A stretch of 39,098 bases of DNA from Clostridiaceae bacterium (lineage in GTDB: Bacteria > Bacillota > Clostridia > Tissierellales > Sporanaerobacteraceae), in contig JAHXQP010000027.1 in NCBI GenBank assembly GCA_019391515.1, positions 1-39,098 of the forward strand. Direction: 5' to 3'. Both the position numbers and the translations under genes were made by a program. Under the pieces are notes generated by a model. It worked only from the letters and a program-made list of their open reading frames with translations. It ran no database searches and was not told the DNA's origin. Positions 24,856 to 34,300 of the stretch are shown here, piece after piece. The first letter of the stretch is position 1. Every line of letters begins with the position of its first letter.

Positions 24856-26289
24856 ATGAAGAAAAAAAGAATACGAAAGATAGTATTGGCCAGTATATTA
24901 GCTGTTTTTATAGTAAGTGGACTTTACACACTGTCTATTGAACCATCAGATTATAAGGAAACTATTTCTAAACATGTAAAAGAAGCAAATACATTGTTGA
25001 AAGAAGCAAATGTGGGAAATGATGAAGGTGACTATTCAAAAGATACTATTATCAAGATGAAAAATAGTATTAAGGAAGCTAAAGCTTTAATTGAAGAAGA
25101 AGCACCTGTTATTGATAAACTTAGGGAACAAGATAAGAAAATTAAAGAAGATATTAAAAAATTCAAAAATTCTTATAATAAAAATTGTTTATCTAAGGAA
25201 GATGTAAAAAAACTAAAGGAAGAAAAAAAGTCTTTTAGTGAAGAAATTAATTTAGACAATAACAAAAAAGTAGAGTGGCAGATATCAGGAAGGAAGATTA
25301 AGAAAATAGAGCCAATAAATTTGGATATAGAAATTGATACAGTACATAAAAGTTCTATTAAGCAAATTGCTAAGGACAATAATATGGATATATCTATATT
25401 ATCTTTCCGACATAATGGAAAGTTGCCACTAAAGTCTAGAATTAAAATTCAATCATCATTGGATAAGGGAAAGAAATATTTATACAAATATGATGAAAAT
25501 TCTAATCAACTAATTTATGAATCTGAATTGAAGTTTAAAAATGATAGAACTGTATTGAATATTGATCAAGGTGGAGATTGGATATTATCTAATGTGAAAA
25601 TTGAATTAGCAAAAGATAATAAAACCAAGGAAAAAGATAAGAAAGAAGATGATCATAAATCATCTAAAGATAAAGAAGAAAACTCTGAAGAAGATGATGA
25701 TAAGTCTAATATTGTAGATTTTGAGGAAAATAAGAACAATGTAGATAAAAAAGACAAAAATGAAGTAAGCACTAATGAAGACAAAAATACTAATAACAAT
25801 ACTGATAAATTAACAACAAATAAAAGAGATACTCAAAGCAATTCCCCAAATTCAGGAGGTTTTCAAAAGAAATATTGCATTATAGAAATTCGTTGCGATA
25901 CAATATTGAGTAATATGGATAGGCTTCCAAAAGGAAAGGAAGGATATATTCCCAAAAATGGTGTAATTTTAGCACCAACAAAAATTGAAATAAAAGAAGG
26001 AGAAAATGTATTTGATGTACTAAAACGTGTGACTAGAAGTAAGGGAATTCAAATGGAATTTAGAAATGATCCATTATATAGTGGGGCGTATGTGGAAGGA
26101 ATAAATCATTTATATGAATTTGATGGAGGAGAGTTAAGTGGATGGATGTATAAAGTGAATGGGTGGTTTCCAAATTACGGATGTAGCCAATATTATGTTA
26201 AAGAAAATGATTATATATCTTGGAACTATACTTGTAATTTAGGTAAAGATGTAGGGGATCAGGATTATTGGAAATACAATAATGAGTAA
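24856..26289 (+). CDS. Membrane-tethered DUF4430 (transcobalamin-like) protein
   Basis: The 477-residue protein has a single N-terminal membrane segment (about 8-27) without an obvious cleavage site or lipobox, so it is probably held in the membrane by that segment. A helical region (30-115) and a beta-rich part (about 130-255) follow, then a Lys/Asp/Glu/Asn-rich linker (about 255-335) and a C-terminal DUF4430 domain (about 340-470) with ELSGWMYKVNGWFPNYG and ENDYISWNYTC. It lacks an LPxTG signal. Placed between the first wall protein and the ECF transporter genes, it is well positioned to pass a corrinoid from the wall to the transporter. That role is inference; the domain call is firm. Confidence 0.82.
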   Translation: MKKKRIRKIVLASILAVFIVSGLYTLSIEPSDYKETISKHVKEANTLLKEANVGNDEGDYSKDTIIKMKNSIKEAKALIEEEAPVIDKLREQDKKIKEDIKKFKNSYNKNCLSKEDVKKLKEEKKSFSEEINLDNNKKVEWQISGRKIKKIEPINLDIEIDTVHKSSIKQIAKDNNMDISILSFRHNGKLPLKSRIKIQSSLDKGKKYLYKYDENSNQLIYESELKFKNDRTVLNIDQGGDWILSNVKIELAKDNKTKEKDKKEDDHKSSKDKEENSEEDDDKSNIVDFEENKNNVDKKDKNEVSTNEDKNTNNNTDKLTTNKRDTQSNSPNSGGFQKKYCIIEIRCDTILSNMDRLPKGKEGYIPKNGVILAPTKIEIKEGENVFDVLKRVTRSKGIQMEFRNDPLYSGAYVEGINHLYEFDGGELSGWMYKVNGWFPNYGCSQYYVKENDYISWNYTCNLGKDVGDQDYWKYNNE

Positions 26290-26303
26290 AGGAGGCTTCG
26301 AGT

Positions 26304-27191
26304 ATGGAAACAGGTTTTAAAACATATCATCCCATTGTGAACTTTTGTTATTTCTTAGCGGTAATTGTATTTACAATGATTTCGATGCATCCTATATTTC
26401 TTGTAATAACATTATTTGCTTCTTTTACTTACTCTATTGTTTTGAATGAACTATCATCATTAAAATTTAATCTCAAGTTTTTAATGCCTATATTAATAAT
26501 TATGGCTATAATAAATCCATTATTTGTCCATAAAGGAGTTACTGTGCTTTTTTACTTAAACGGAAATGCTATAACTTTAGAAGCAATAATATATGGTATA
26601 GCTTCAGGAACTATGATGATAAGTGTTTTGATGTGGTTCAGATCTTTTAACGATATAATGGATTCGGATAAGGTTATATATATATTTGGAAGATTATCTC
26701 CCTCACTTTCTTTAATTCTATCAATGACATTTAGATTTATTCCACTTTTTAAAGAACAATTTAAAGAAATATCGGAGGCACAAAAAAATATTGGAAGAGG
26801 ATTTTCTCAAGGTGGAATATTTAAAAGAGCTAAGCAGTTTATGAGAGAATTTTCAATACTTATAACATGGTCAATGGAGAATTCTATTGAAACTTCAGAT
26901 TCTATGAGGGCTAGGGGGTATGGTCTTCCTCATCGTTCAAGTTTTAGTATATATCGTTTTGATAGAAGAGATGCTATAGCTTTAGCTATAATAGCATCTC
27001 TGTCCATCATTATTGTATTGGGCTGTCATTTTGATATGAACAATATAGTATATTATCCAGCTATTATTATTGGAGATATAACTCTGCTATCTATAATTGT
27101 ATATTTAGCATATTTTGCTTTACTTATGATACCTATAATAGTTGACTTATTGGAGGAATATAAATGGAAATCATTAATTTCAATGATGTAA
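26304..27191 (+). CDS. ecfT: ECF transporter transmembrane component EcfT
   Basis: The 295-residue membrane protein is an EcfT subunit (CbiQ family). The coupling motif is clear in SDSMRARGYGLP (about residues 198-209), the Ala-Arg-Gly motif that docks into the EcfA ATPases. About six hydrophobic segments are visible. EcfT joins the ATPases to the vitamin-binding S component in energy-coupling factor importers. AAAGGAGG lies before the ATG; the 3' end overlaps the EcfA gene by 28 bases, so the two are translationally coupled. A dedicated EcfT with its own EcfA and S component points to a group I (dedicated) ECF system. Confidence 0.93.
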   Translation: METGFKTYHPIVNFCYFLAVIVFTMISMHPIFLVITLFASFTYSIVLNELSSLKFNLKFLMPILIIMAIINPLFVHKGVTVLFYLNGNAITLEAIIYGIASGTMMISVLMWFRSFNDIMDSDKVIYIFGRLSPSLSLILSMTFRFIPLFKEQFKEISEAQKNIGRGFSQGGIFKRAKQFMREFSILITWSMENSIETSDSMRARGYGLPHRSSFSIYRFDRRDAIALAIIASLSIIIVLGCHFDMNNIVYYPAIIIGDITLLSIIVYLAYFALLMIPIIVDLLEEYKWKSLISMM

Positions 27192-28855
27192 GTTTTTTAT
27201 ATCCATTATGTAAAAAAAAGGCAATCAAGAATTTAAATATTAAAATATACCCTTCAGAGTTTATTGTGGTTTGTGGAAAATCAGGTTGTGGCAAAAGTAC
27301 GCTTCTTCGTTTAATGAAACAAGAATTAGCACCAGATGGAGATTTATTGGGAGAAGTACTTTATAATGGTCTATCCATAGAAGAGTTAAGTCCTTTTGTT
27401 AGTGCGTCGGAAATCGGATTTGTCCATCAAAGTCCAGAAAAACAAATTGTGACTGATAAGGTATGGCATGAACTTGCTTTTGGATTAGAGAGTTTGGGAA
27501 TAGATAATAAAATAATTAGGAATCGTGTTGCTGAGATGGCGAGTTTTTTTGGTATACAAACATGGTTTAGGAAAAGTATTTTTGAATTATCAGGTGGACA
27601 AAAACAGATATTAAATCTTGCATCAGTTATGGCAATGCACCCTAAAGTTCTTATATTGGACGAACCTACTTCTCAACTGGATCCAATAGCATCTACAGAG
27701 TTTATATCAACTTTAAGAAAGATAAATTTAGAGTTAGGCACTACTATTATATTATCAGAACATAGACTAGAGGAGGTTTTTCCTATAGCAGATAAGGTTC
27801 TTTTAATGGAAGAAGGAGAAGCTGAAGTTTATGGTACTCCTTTAGAGGTAGGAGATTTTCTGAGTTCAAAATATGAAGAACATCCTATGTATGAAGGTCT
27901 TCCAACAGCTATGAAGGTATACTCTAAAGTATGTCCAGAAGGAGATTGTCCTATAACGGTAAGGGATGGAAAGATATGGCTCACGGATCTATTGGGGAAT
28001 GAGCTAAGGATAAAAAAGATAAATTCTGAGGAAAATTCTTATAAAAAAGAGCCTATTATACAAATAAAGGATGTATGGTTTAGGTACAGCAAAAATGGAA
28101 ACGATGTGATAAGAGATTTATCACTTACTGTAAATAAAGGAGAGTTATTTGCTATAATAGGGGGGAATGGGGTAGGTAAAAGTACACTTTTAAAACTTAT
28201 TACGGGTACAAATAGGGCTTATAGAGGTAAGGTAATAATAAATGACAAAGAAATAAAAAAATACAAGTATAATGAATTATTTACAGAAAATCTATGTATG
28301 TTACCTCAGAATCCTAAGGCTTTGTTTACAGAAGTAAGTGCTTTAGAAGAATTGCTAGATATGGTTGAAGATAGCAAGGGTACAGATGATGAAAAGCTTA
28401 ATAGGGCTAAAGATATGTTAGAATGTTTGGGCTTATCGCATTTATCTGATATGCATTCATATGATTTAAGCGGAGGAGAACAGCAGAGACTTGCATTAGG
28501 TAAAGTTTTATTATTAAATCCTAAAATATTATTGTTGGACGAGCCTACAAAAGGATTGGATCCTTTCTATAAAAAAGTTTTAGCTAAAATTTTTAAAGAG
28601 CTTCAAGAAGAGGGAGTTACTATAGTTATGGTTAGTCATGATATAGAGTTCTGTGCTAGACATTTTGATAGATGCGCCATGTTATTTGATGGAACTGTGA
28701 TTTCGGAGGATACGCCACGAGAGCTTTTTAGTAGTAATAGCTTTTATACTACAGCTTCAAATCGCATGTCTAAACATCTATTTAAAAATGCAATAACTTG
28801 TGAGGATGTGATTCAATTATGCGAACAAAATATGATCCAAAACGTTATGAGTTAG
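27164..28855 (+). CDS. ecfA: ECF transporter ATPase, two fused ABC domains (EcfA1-EcfA2 type)
   Basis: The 563-residue protein holds two complete ABC ATPase domains. Domain 1 (about 1-245): Walker A CGKSGCGKSTLL, Q-loop VHQSPEKQIV, signature ELSGGQKQ, Walker B VLILDEPTSQLDP, switch SEHR. Domain 2 (about 295-530): Walker A GGNGVGKSTLL, Q-loop LPQNPKALF, signature DLSGGEQQRLALG, Walker B ILLLDEPTKGLDP, switch VSHD. It provides energy for vitamin uptake together with EcfT. It overlaps ecfT upstream and the S component gene downstream (37 bases), which ties the three proteins in one translational unit. Confidence 0.93.
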   Translation: MEIINFNDVSFLYPLCKKKAIKNLNIKIYPSEFIVVCGKSGCGKSTLLRLMKQELAPDGDLLGEVLYNGLSIEELSPFVSASEIGFVHQSPEKQIVTDKVWHELAFGLESLGIDNKIIRNRVAEMASFFGIQTWFRKSIFELSGGQKQILNLASVMAMHPKVLILDEPTSQLDPIASTEFISTLRKINLELGTTIILSEHRLEEVFPIADKVLLMEEGEAEVYGTPLEVGDFLSSKYEEHPMYEGLPTAMKVYSKVCPEGDCPITVRDGKIWLTDLLGNELRIKKINSEENSYKKEPIIQIKDVWFRYSKNGNDVIRDLSLTVNKGELFAIIGGNGVGKSTLLKLITGTNRAYRGKVIINDKEIKKYKYNELFTENLCMLPQNPKALFTEVSALEELLDMVEDSKGTDDEKLNRAKDMLECLGLSHLSDMHSYDLSGGEQQRLALGKVLLLNPKILLLDEPTKGLDPFYKKVLAKIFKELQEEGVTIVMVSHDIEFCARHFDRCAMLFDGTVISEDTPRELFSSNSFYTTASNRMSKHLFKNAITCEDVIQLCEQNMIQNVMS

Positions 28856-29757
28856 CACATAAAAAAAGAACAATTGTATCAGCCTTCATTATATTTATTA
28901 TTATTCCAATTACTATATTTATAGGAATTAAATATTTAGAAGATAGACGATATAAGCTTATAGGAATGTTTATCATATTTTATACTATGTTACCGTTTTT
29001 TATGGTATTTGAAAGAAGACGTCCTAAAGCGAGAGAATTAGTAATGATAGCTGTCATGTCTGCATTGACTGCTGTTGGAAATTTGATGTGTTTTATGATT
29101 ACACCTTTTCAACCAGGAACGGCTATGGTTATTTTGTCAGGCATATCTTTTGGAGCAGAAGCTGGTTTTTTAGTAGGAGCTATTGCAAGATTTGTTGTTA
29201 ATTTTTTTGCAGGTCATGGCCCTTGGACTCCATGGCAAATGTTTTGTTGGGGTATATTGGGATTTTTATCAGGATTAATATTCAACAAGGCTGAGGTAGA
29301 CAAAGTAAAATCAAGAAATTTTCAAATTATAATTGGTCCATTGCTAAGTATAATAGTATCTATAGCGATAGGTTATGGCATATATACTTATGCTAAGTCG
29401 TCAGGAACTTTTTTTGGATGGTGGTTGTATGCTTTTGGTGCAATAGGTCTTGTTATTGGACTTCTCATACAAAGAAAGAGGTTACCTATAGATGATATTA
29501 CCTTATCTATATTTGGTTTTCTAGCAACTTTTATAATATATGGTGGAATAATGAATATTGCTACTATGGTGATGGCTAGTGCAATACCGTCATCAAATGT
29601 TACTATGAGTTTTAAATCTTTAGCTATACTTTATATATCAGGAGTTCCATATGACTCTGTCCATGGCTTTGGCACAGCTTTTTTCTTATTTGCATTTGGA
29701 GAAAGAATGATAAAGAAAATGGAAAGAGTAAAAATAAAGTATAGATTATATGTTTAG
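28819..29757 (+). CDS. ECF transporter S component, probably for cobalamin
   Basis: The 312-residue, very hydrophobic protein has roughly eight membrane segments. After two N-terminal segments (about 17-65) comes an S-component-like core starting ARELVMIAVMSALTAVGNL, with FQPGTAMVILSGISFGAEAGFLVGAIARFVVNFFAGHGPWTPWQM. The gene overlaps the ATPase gene, so it is the substrate-binding subunit of this importer. It is longer than most S components (about 180-220 residues). The substrate is inferred as cobalamin from the flanking cobalamin riboswitches and transcobalamin-like neighbours; I cannot assign it to CbrT or another named family with certainty. The next promoter and riboswitch A2 follow within 30 bases. 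Confidence 0.8.
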   Translation: MRTKYDPKRYELAHKKRTIVSAFIIFIIIPITIFIGIKYLEDRRYKLIGMFIIFYTMLPFFMVFERRRPKARELVMIAVMSALTAVGNLMCFMITPFQPGTAMVILSGISFGAEAGFLVGAIARFVVNFFAGHGPWTPWQMFCWGILGFLSGLIFNKAEVDKVKSRNFQIIIGPLLSIIVSIAIGYGIYTYAKSSGTFFGWWLYAFGAIGLVIGLLIQRKRLPIDDITLSIFGFLATFIIYGGIMNIATMVMASAIPSSNVTMSFKSLAILYISGVPYDSVHGFGTAFFLFAFGERMIKKMERVKIKYRLYV

Positions 29758-29786
29758 TTAGTATATATCTATAAATAATCAACAAG

Positions 29787-29815
29787 TTGACAATAAAAAT
29801 TTTATATAGTAATAT
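29787..29815 (+). promoter_or_regulatory. Promoter of cobalamin riboswitch A2
   Basis: TTGACA (29787-29792), 17 bases, TAATAT (29810-29815): the same promoter as in front of riboswitch A1, with near-identical flanks. Confidence 0.8.
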
Positions 29816-29829
29816 ATACCTATAATTAA

Positions 29830-30025
29830 ATAGATTCTATGGTTGCTTATGCAATAATAGGGAATAAGGTGAGAGACCTTAACAGCCCCCGCTACTGTAA
29901 AAGCTACTTATACTCTGATAATATCACTGAAATATAATTTTGGGAAGATAAGGGTATTGGGTTAGAAGCTTTAAGTCAGGAGACCTGCCATAGATATAAC
30001 GGAAAGCTAATTTCGGTGGGAAATT
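29830..30025 (+). ncRNA. Cobalamin riboswitch, canonical type (copy A2)
   Basis: Nearly identical to the element at 20478-20665, with the AGCCCCCGCTACTGTAA core and the B12 box AAGTCAGGAGACCTGCC. Differences cluster in one loop (CTGATAATATC here, CTGGGGATATC there) and in a few single bases, mostly outside the conserved core. It controls the LRR gene at 30211 and, by read-through, the genes behind it. Confidence 0.92.
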
Positions 30026-30084
30026 AAGCGTACGATTATATATTTTTGAAAAATTATTTTTCATTTATTTAAATATGTTATGCT

Positions 30085-30116
30085 AAAAATCCTACTGTGT
30101 AGGATTTTTTTTATTT
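30085..30116 (+). terminator. Terminator of riboswitch A2
   Basis: AAAAATCCTAC/GTAGGATTTTT stem with TGT loop and a run of eight T, as after riboswitch A1. Confidence 0.9.
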
Positions 30117-30210
30117 TCTAAGACAATATATAGATAGTATTCAATACAGTAGATATAAAATTATGAATGTTCAAATGATGTAACAATGCAACTGAAAGGG
30201 GAAAAAGTGG

Positions 30211-31056
30211 ATGGCAAAGAGTAGGATACAGGTTTGGAATTCTGAAAATATTATTTTTACATTAGATAAGAATAGAGCAAAACAATATAAGGAAGAAATT
30301 GTTGATATAAACGAAAAATATGTGAGAATATCAAACAATGCTTTTGAAAGAAATGTAAAAATAAAAAAAGTTGTTTTGCCAGATACTCTTGTCCTAATTG
30401 GTAAGAATGCTTTTAAGGAATGTAAATCTTTAAAAAAAATATATATACCAGAGTCTGTAAAAACTATTGAGGAAGGAGCTTTTAGAGAATGTGTAAGTTT
30501 GAAAACTGTTAAACTTCCAGATGGAATGGACAAGCTAAATAAAAACATATTTAAAGGCTGTAATAATTTAAAAAAAGTCTTTATTTCTACAGAAAGTGAA
30601 ATAAAGATTCTAGATTCTGATATTTTTAATAACTGTGAAAAATTAGAGAACATTCAATTGCCGAAAGCTATAAAAAGAATTGAATTCCGTTCTTTTTATA
30701 GAACAAAATCATTAAAGAAAATTATATTACCAAAAGATTTAGAGTACATAGGTAAAGAAGCTTTTTATTTATCAGGAATAGAAAATATTGAGATACCAGA
30801 TAAGGTCAAAGAAATAGATGATTCTGCTTTTAAAAATTGCAAATATATTGTAGGTGTTAGAATACCTGAAAATGTAAAAAGAATTGGTAAAGATGCATTT
30901 AGCGGGTGTAGAAGATTGAAAACTATAGAAATACCTCATGATTTAGAAGACATTGGGGATAAAATTGTGAATCTACATACAACTGTAAGGTGTAAAGAAG
31001 GATCAAATCTAGATAATTATTGTGAAAAGCTCGGTATCAAAACCGAATATATTTAA
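30211..31056 (+). CDS. BspA-type leucine-rich repeat (LRR_5) protein without signal peptide
   Basis: The 281-residue protein consists almost wholly of LRR_5 repeats of about 23 residues, with the pattern IGKNAFKECKSLKKIYIPESVKxI seen at least seven times (about residues 45-265). There is no signal peptide, membrane segment or wall anchor, so it appears to be cytoplasmic unless exported by another route. It is driven directly by cobalamin riboswitch A2, with GAAAGGGG before the ATG. LRR_5 repeats usually mediate protein binding. The next gene fuses the same repeat type to a DUF4430 domain, which suggests a functional link. Its function in cobalamin metabolism is unknown. A nearly deleted copy lies at 20858. 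Confidence 0.85.
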   Translation: MAKSRIQVWNSENIIFTLDKNRAKQYKEEIVDINEKYVRISNNAFERNVKIKKVVLPDTLVLIGKNAFKECKSLKKIYIPESVKTIEEGAFRECVSLKTVKLPDGMDKLNKNIFKGCNNLKKVFISTESEIKILDSDIFNNCEKLENIQLPKAIKRIEFRSFYRTKSLKKIILPKDLEYIGKEAFYLSGIENIEIPDKVKEIDDSAFKNCKYIVGVRIPENVKRIGKDAFSGCRRLKTIEIPHDLEDIGDKIVNLHTTVRCKEGSNLDNYCEKLGIKTEYI

Positions 31057-31071
31057 CAATTTAACTTTAAA

Positions 31072-31207
31072 TCAAAGAAAGCCACAATTTTATTTATAAG
31101 GCAGGATAATACATATTATCCTATTAAATCAGGTGAGAATCCTGAACAGATGCGCTACCGTGATAATCTTATTAGGATAAAGGTTTAGTCGGAAATATTT
31201 TCTTTGG
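31072..31207 (+). ncRNA. Cobalamin-riboswitch-like element, compact variant (copy B2)
   Basis: This element begins 16 bases after the LRR stop. It has the outer stem CAAAGAAA/TTTCTTTG, the hairpin GGATAATA/TATTATCC, then CAGGTGAGAATCCTGAACAG, GCGCTACCGTGA and TTTAGTCGGAAA, almost identical to copy B1. No promoter is obvious between the LRR gene and this element, so it probably acts on read-through RNA from the A2 promoter as a second checkpoint inside the operon. Confidence 0.8.
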
Positions 31208-31270
31208 GAACAGGACAAGTCTAAATAACAAATTAGATTTGTTTTAGGTAAAGTTCTACAGCACAAATAG

Positions 31271-31316
31271 AGCTTCTGTTTTAAGTGATTAATTACTTAG
31301 AACAGGAGCTTTTTTA
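31271..31316 (+). terminator. Terminator of riboswitch B2
   Basis: AGCTTCTGTT (31271-31280) pairs with AACAGGAGCT (31301-31310), followed by TTTTTA. It is the same hairpin as behind B1. Confidence 0.88.
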
Positions 31317-31341
31317 TTATAAAATTAGGGAGGGTTTTATA

Positions 31342-34300
31342 TTGAAAAATAAGAGTATAAGAAAATGTTTATCTTTCTTGATGGCATTTACAATGATCTT
31401 TTCAACAATAAGTTTTTCATTTGCAGAAGGATTAGAAGCAGACAAAGACACAGTAAAATTAGATAAAGAAGAAATAGAACTTGGGGAAACCTTGACATTA
31501 AAAATTCATATTGCAGACTATAAACCAGCAATAAATTCAACAGATGTTCATGCAAAAGCGTTTATGTATAAGAATGGCAAAATGGTAAAGGATGGGAGAA
31601 GACCATGGCAAATAGGAGTAGTAAATGATGATATAAATGAAAATGGTGATGGGGAAATAGGAATATCAATACCAGAAAGCTATGGAATTGGAGAATATGA
31701 AATAGAAGTACAATGGATGAATTCTTTAACTAAAACAACAAAACTATCTTTTACAGTAAAAGAAGTAGAACCAAATATATTTGAATTTAATAAAGAAACA
31801 GGTACTATTACAAAATATACTGGTTCTAGCAAAGATGTAACTATACCAGAAGAAATTGATGGAGTTAAAGTTAAAAAAATTGGTAGTGGAGTTTTTGCAA
31901 GTAAGGAATTAGAATCTGTAACTATTTTAAATGGCATAGAAAAAATAGGAGAGCGTGCTTTTTTAGGAAATCAATTGAAATCAGTTGAAATCCCAGATAG
32001 TGTTACATATATTGATAAGTTAGCTTTTGCAGGCAATGAATTGACTAATGTTAAGTTTTCAAAGATTTTAACATCTATCGGAGTTGAAGCTTTTAAGGAT
32101 AATAAGTTGGAAGAAGTTGAAATCCCTAATAGTGTAAAAAATATTGATAGAAGTGCATTTCAAAACAATAAATTAACAAAAGCTAATATTCCAGATAATT
32201 TAGAAGGTATAGGTTACCATGCATTTGCAAATAATCAGTTAGAGAAAGTGACTATACCGGGAAGTCTTAAAAAAGTTGATAATCATGCATTTGCAGATAA
32301 TCAAATAAAAGAGCTTGCTATACAAGATGGTGTGGAAATCTTGTATTGGAGTGCTTTTGCTAACAATCAATTAACAGAAGTTAATATTCCAAGTAGTGTT
32401 ATAACTATTGCAAGTGGTGCTTTTAATAATAATCAATTAACCAAAATTAATATTCCAAGTAGTGTTGAAACTATTGAAGAAGAAGCTTTTAGCAATAATA
32501 GGATTTTACAAGGAAATGCCCTTATAGATAATCATGAAAAAGATGTAGATATAGAAGAGGGAGCATTTTATAACAATGGTACTGATGGAAAAACAGAAAT
32601 TACACCAATATTTTTAAAAGATCAAGTTATGGATGGGACTCCAACTATTGAAACTACTTTAAAAAGTATGACTACAAAAGCAGACAAGATTACTTTTGAT
32701 CTATGGGCAAAAGACCATAGTGGAAATAAAATAAGTACTTCAAATGTTAAAGCTACAAATAATGGAAAACCGGTTGGTATTAATTGGGATGATGAGGAAA
32801 AGACTAGCTATACCTTAAATTTAGAAATAGGAACAAACAATGTTGAGATTAAAGTTAATTATAATGGAAAAGATTATGTAGAAAATTATACTTTAATTCG
32901 TGAAGAAGCAGAAGATGGGGAAGTAATAGGTACATTTACTTTTAGTATGGAGGCTTCTACGGTAGGTTTAGGATATTTAATAGAACCTATTCAAGTTAAT
33001 ATTCATAAAGGAAGGAATGCGGCTCAAGAATTAGATGAAATAATAAGAACACATGGATATAAATATGAAAAAACAGGGAGTCTTGAAAGTAGCTTTTATT
33101 TAGCAACTCTTTTAGATGGTGAAAATAAAATTTATAAAGTTAAACCTAGAATTCCAGATGAATTAAAAAGAAAGTTAGAAGAAAACAGTGTTCCATATGA
33201 CGAGGAAGATTATAATCCAGAATGGGGATTAGGCGAATTTGACTTTAATTTTATGTCAGGATGGATGTATGCAGTAAACAATGTATTTCCAAATGTCGGA
33301 TTTGCAGATAAATATCTTCAAGACGGAGACGTAATGCGTGTACAATTTACATTAGCTTATGGCAATGATATTGGTGGCGCAGATGCCATGGGTGGAGGAT
33401 ATGAGAACAATATGTTCCCTAAAGTTAATAAAGATGAATTGACTAAAAAAGTAGCAGAAATAAATAGTAATAGTAGAAAAGAAGAATATTTAAAAGTAAA
33501 ACGAGTTAAGGATGCTTATGATGAATCTATTAGAGTTCTACAAGCATTTGGAGTTTCTCAAGAAGAAATTGATAAAACTTTAGAAAATTTAGAAACAGCT
33601 ATAAACAATGTATCACAAGTAGTATCAGTAAAAGAAATAGAAGAAATAGAAGTAGACTATGGAACAAGCAAAGAAGAAGTAATAGAAAAATTACCAACAA
33701 AAATTACATTAAACTTAAGCAATGGAACTAAAGAAGAAGTAGATGTAACTTGGACAAGTGAAGAATATGCTGAAAACAAAGCAGGAGATTATACATTTGC
33801 AGGAAGCTATGAATTGCCAGAAGGAGTGATAGGAAAGAAACCAGAAGTAAATGTAAAAGTAACAGTAAAAGAAGAAGTAATAACAATAAAAGAAATATCT
33901 CAAATAGAAGAAATAGAAGTAAACTATGGAACAAGTAAAGAAGAAGTAATAGAAAAATTACCAATAAAAATTACATTAAACTTAAGCAATGGAACTAAAG
34001 AAGAAGTAGATATAACTTGGACAAGTGAAGAATATGCTGAAAACAAAGCAGGAGATTATACATTTGTAGGAAGCTATGAATTGCCAGAAGGAGTAACAGG
34101 AAAGAAACCAGAAGTAAATGTAAAAGTAACAGTAAAAGAAGAACCAGTACCAGAAGTAGACAAGTCAAAACTAGAAGAAATACTAAAATCAGTTGAAGGT
34201 TTAGAAACAGAAGGTAAGACAGAAGAAAGTGTGAAAGCTTTAGAAGAAGCAATATCATTAGGAAAAGAAATTCTTGTTAAAGAAGAAGTAACACAAGAAG

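Noticed and set aside
31285-31341. Upstream ATG that would lengthen the second surface protein by 19 residues
   Set aside because: It lies in the loop of the riboswitch terminator without a ribosome site, and would precede the signal peptide; the TTG at 31342 has GGGAGGG at proper distance.
33640-34143. CRISPR-like or noncoding tandem repeat
   Set aside because: The repeat unit is 267 bases, in frame, and encodes an Ig-like domain within a surface protein.
33728-34258. Long leucine-rich minus-strand frames opposite the second surface protein
   Set aside because: They are mirror images of Lys/Glu-rich repeat coding sequence (GAAGAA reads as TTCTTC), lack ribosome binding sites and repeat with the sense-strand duplication.
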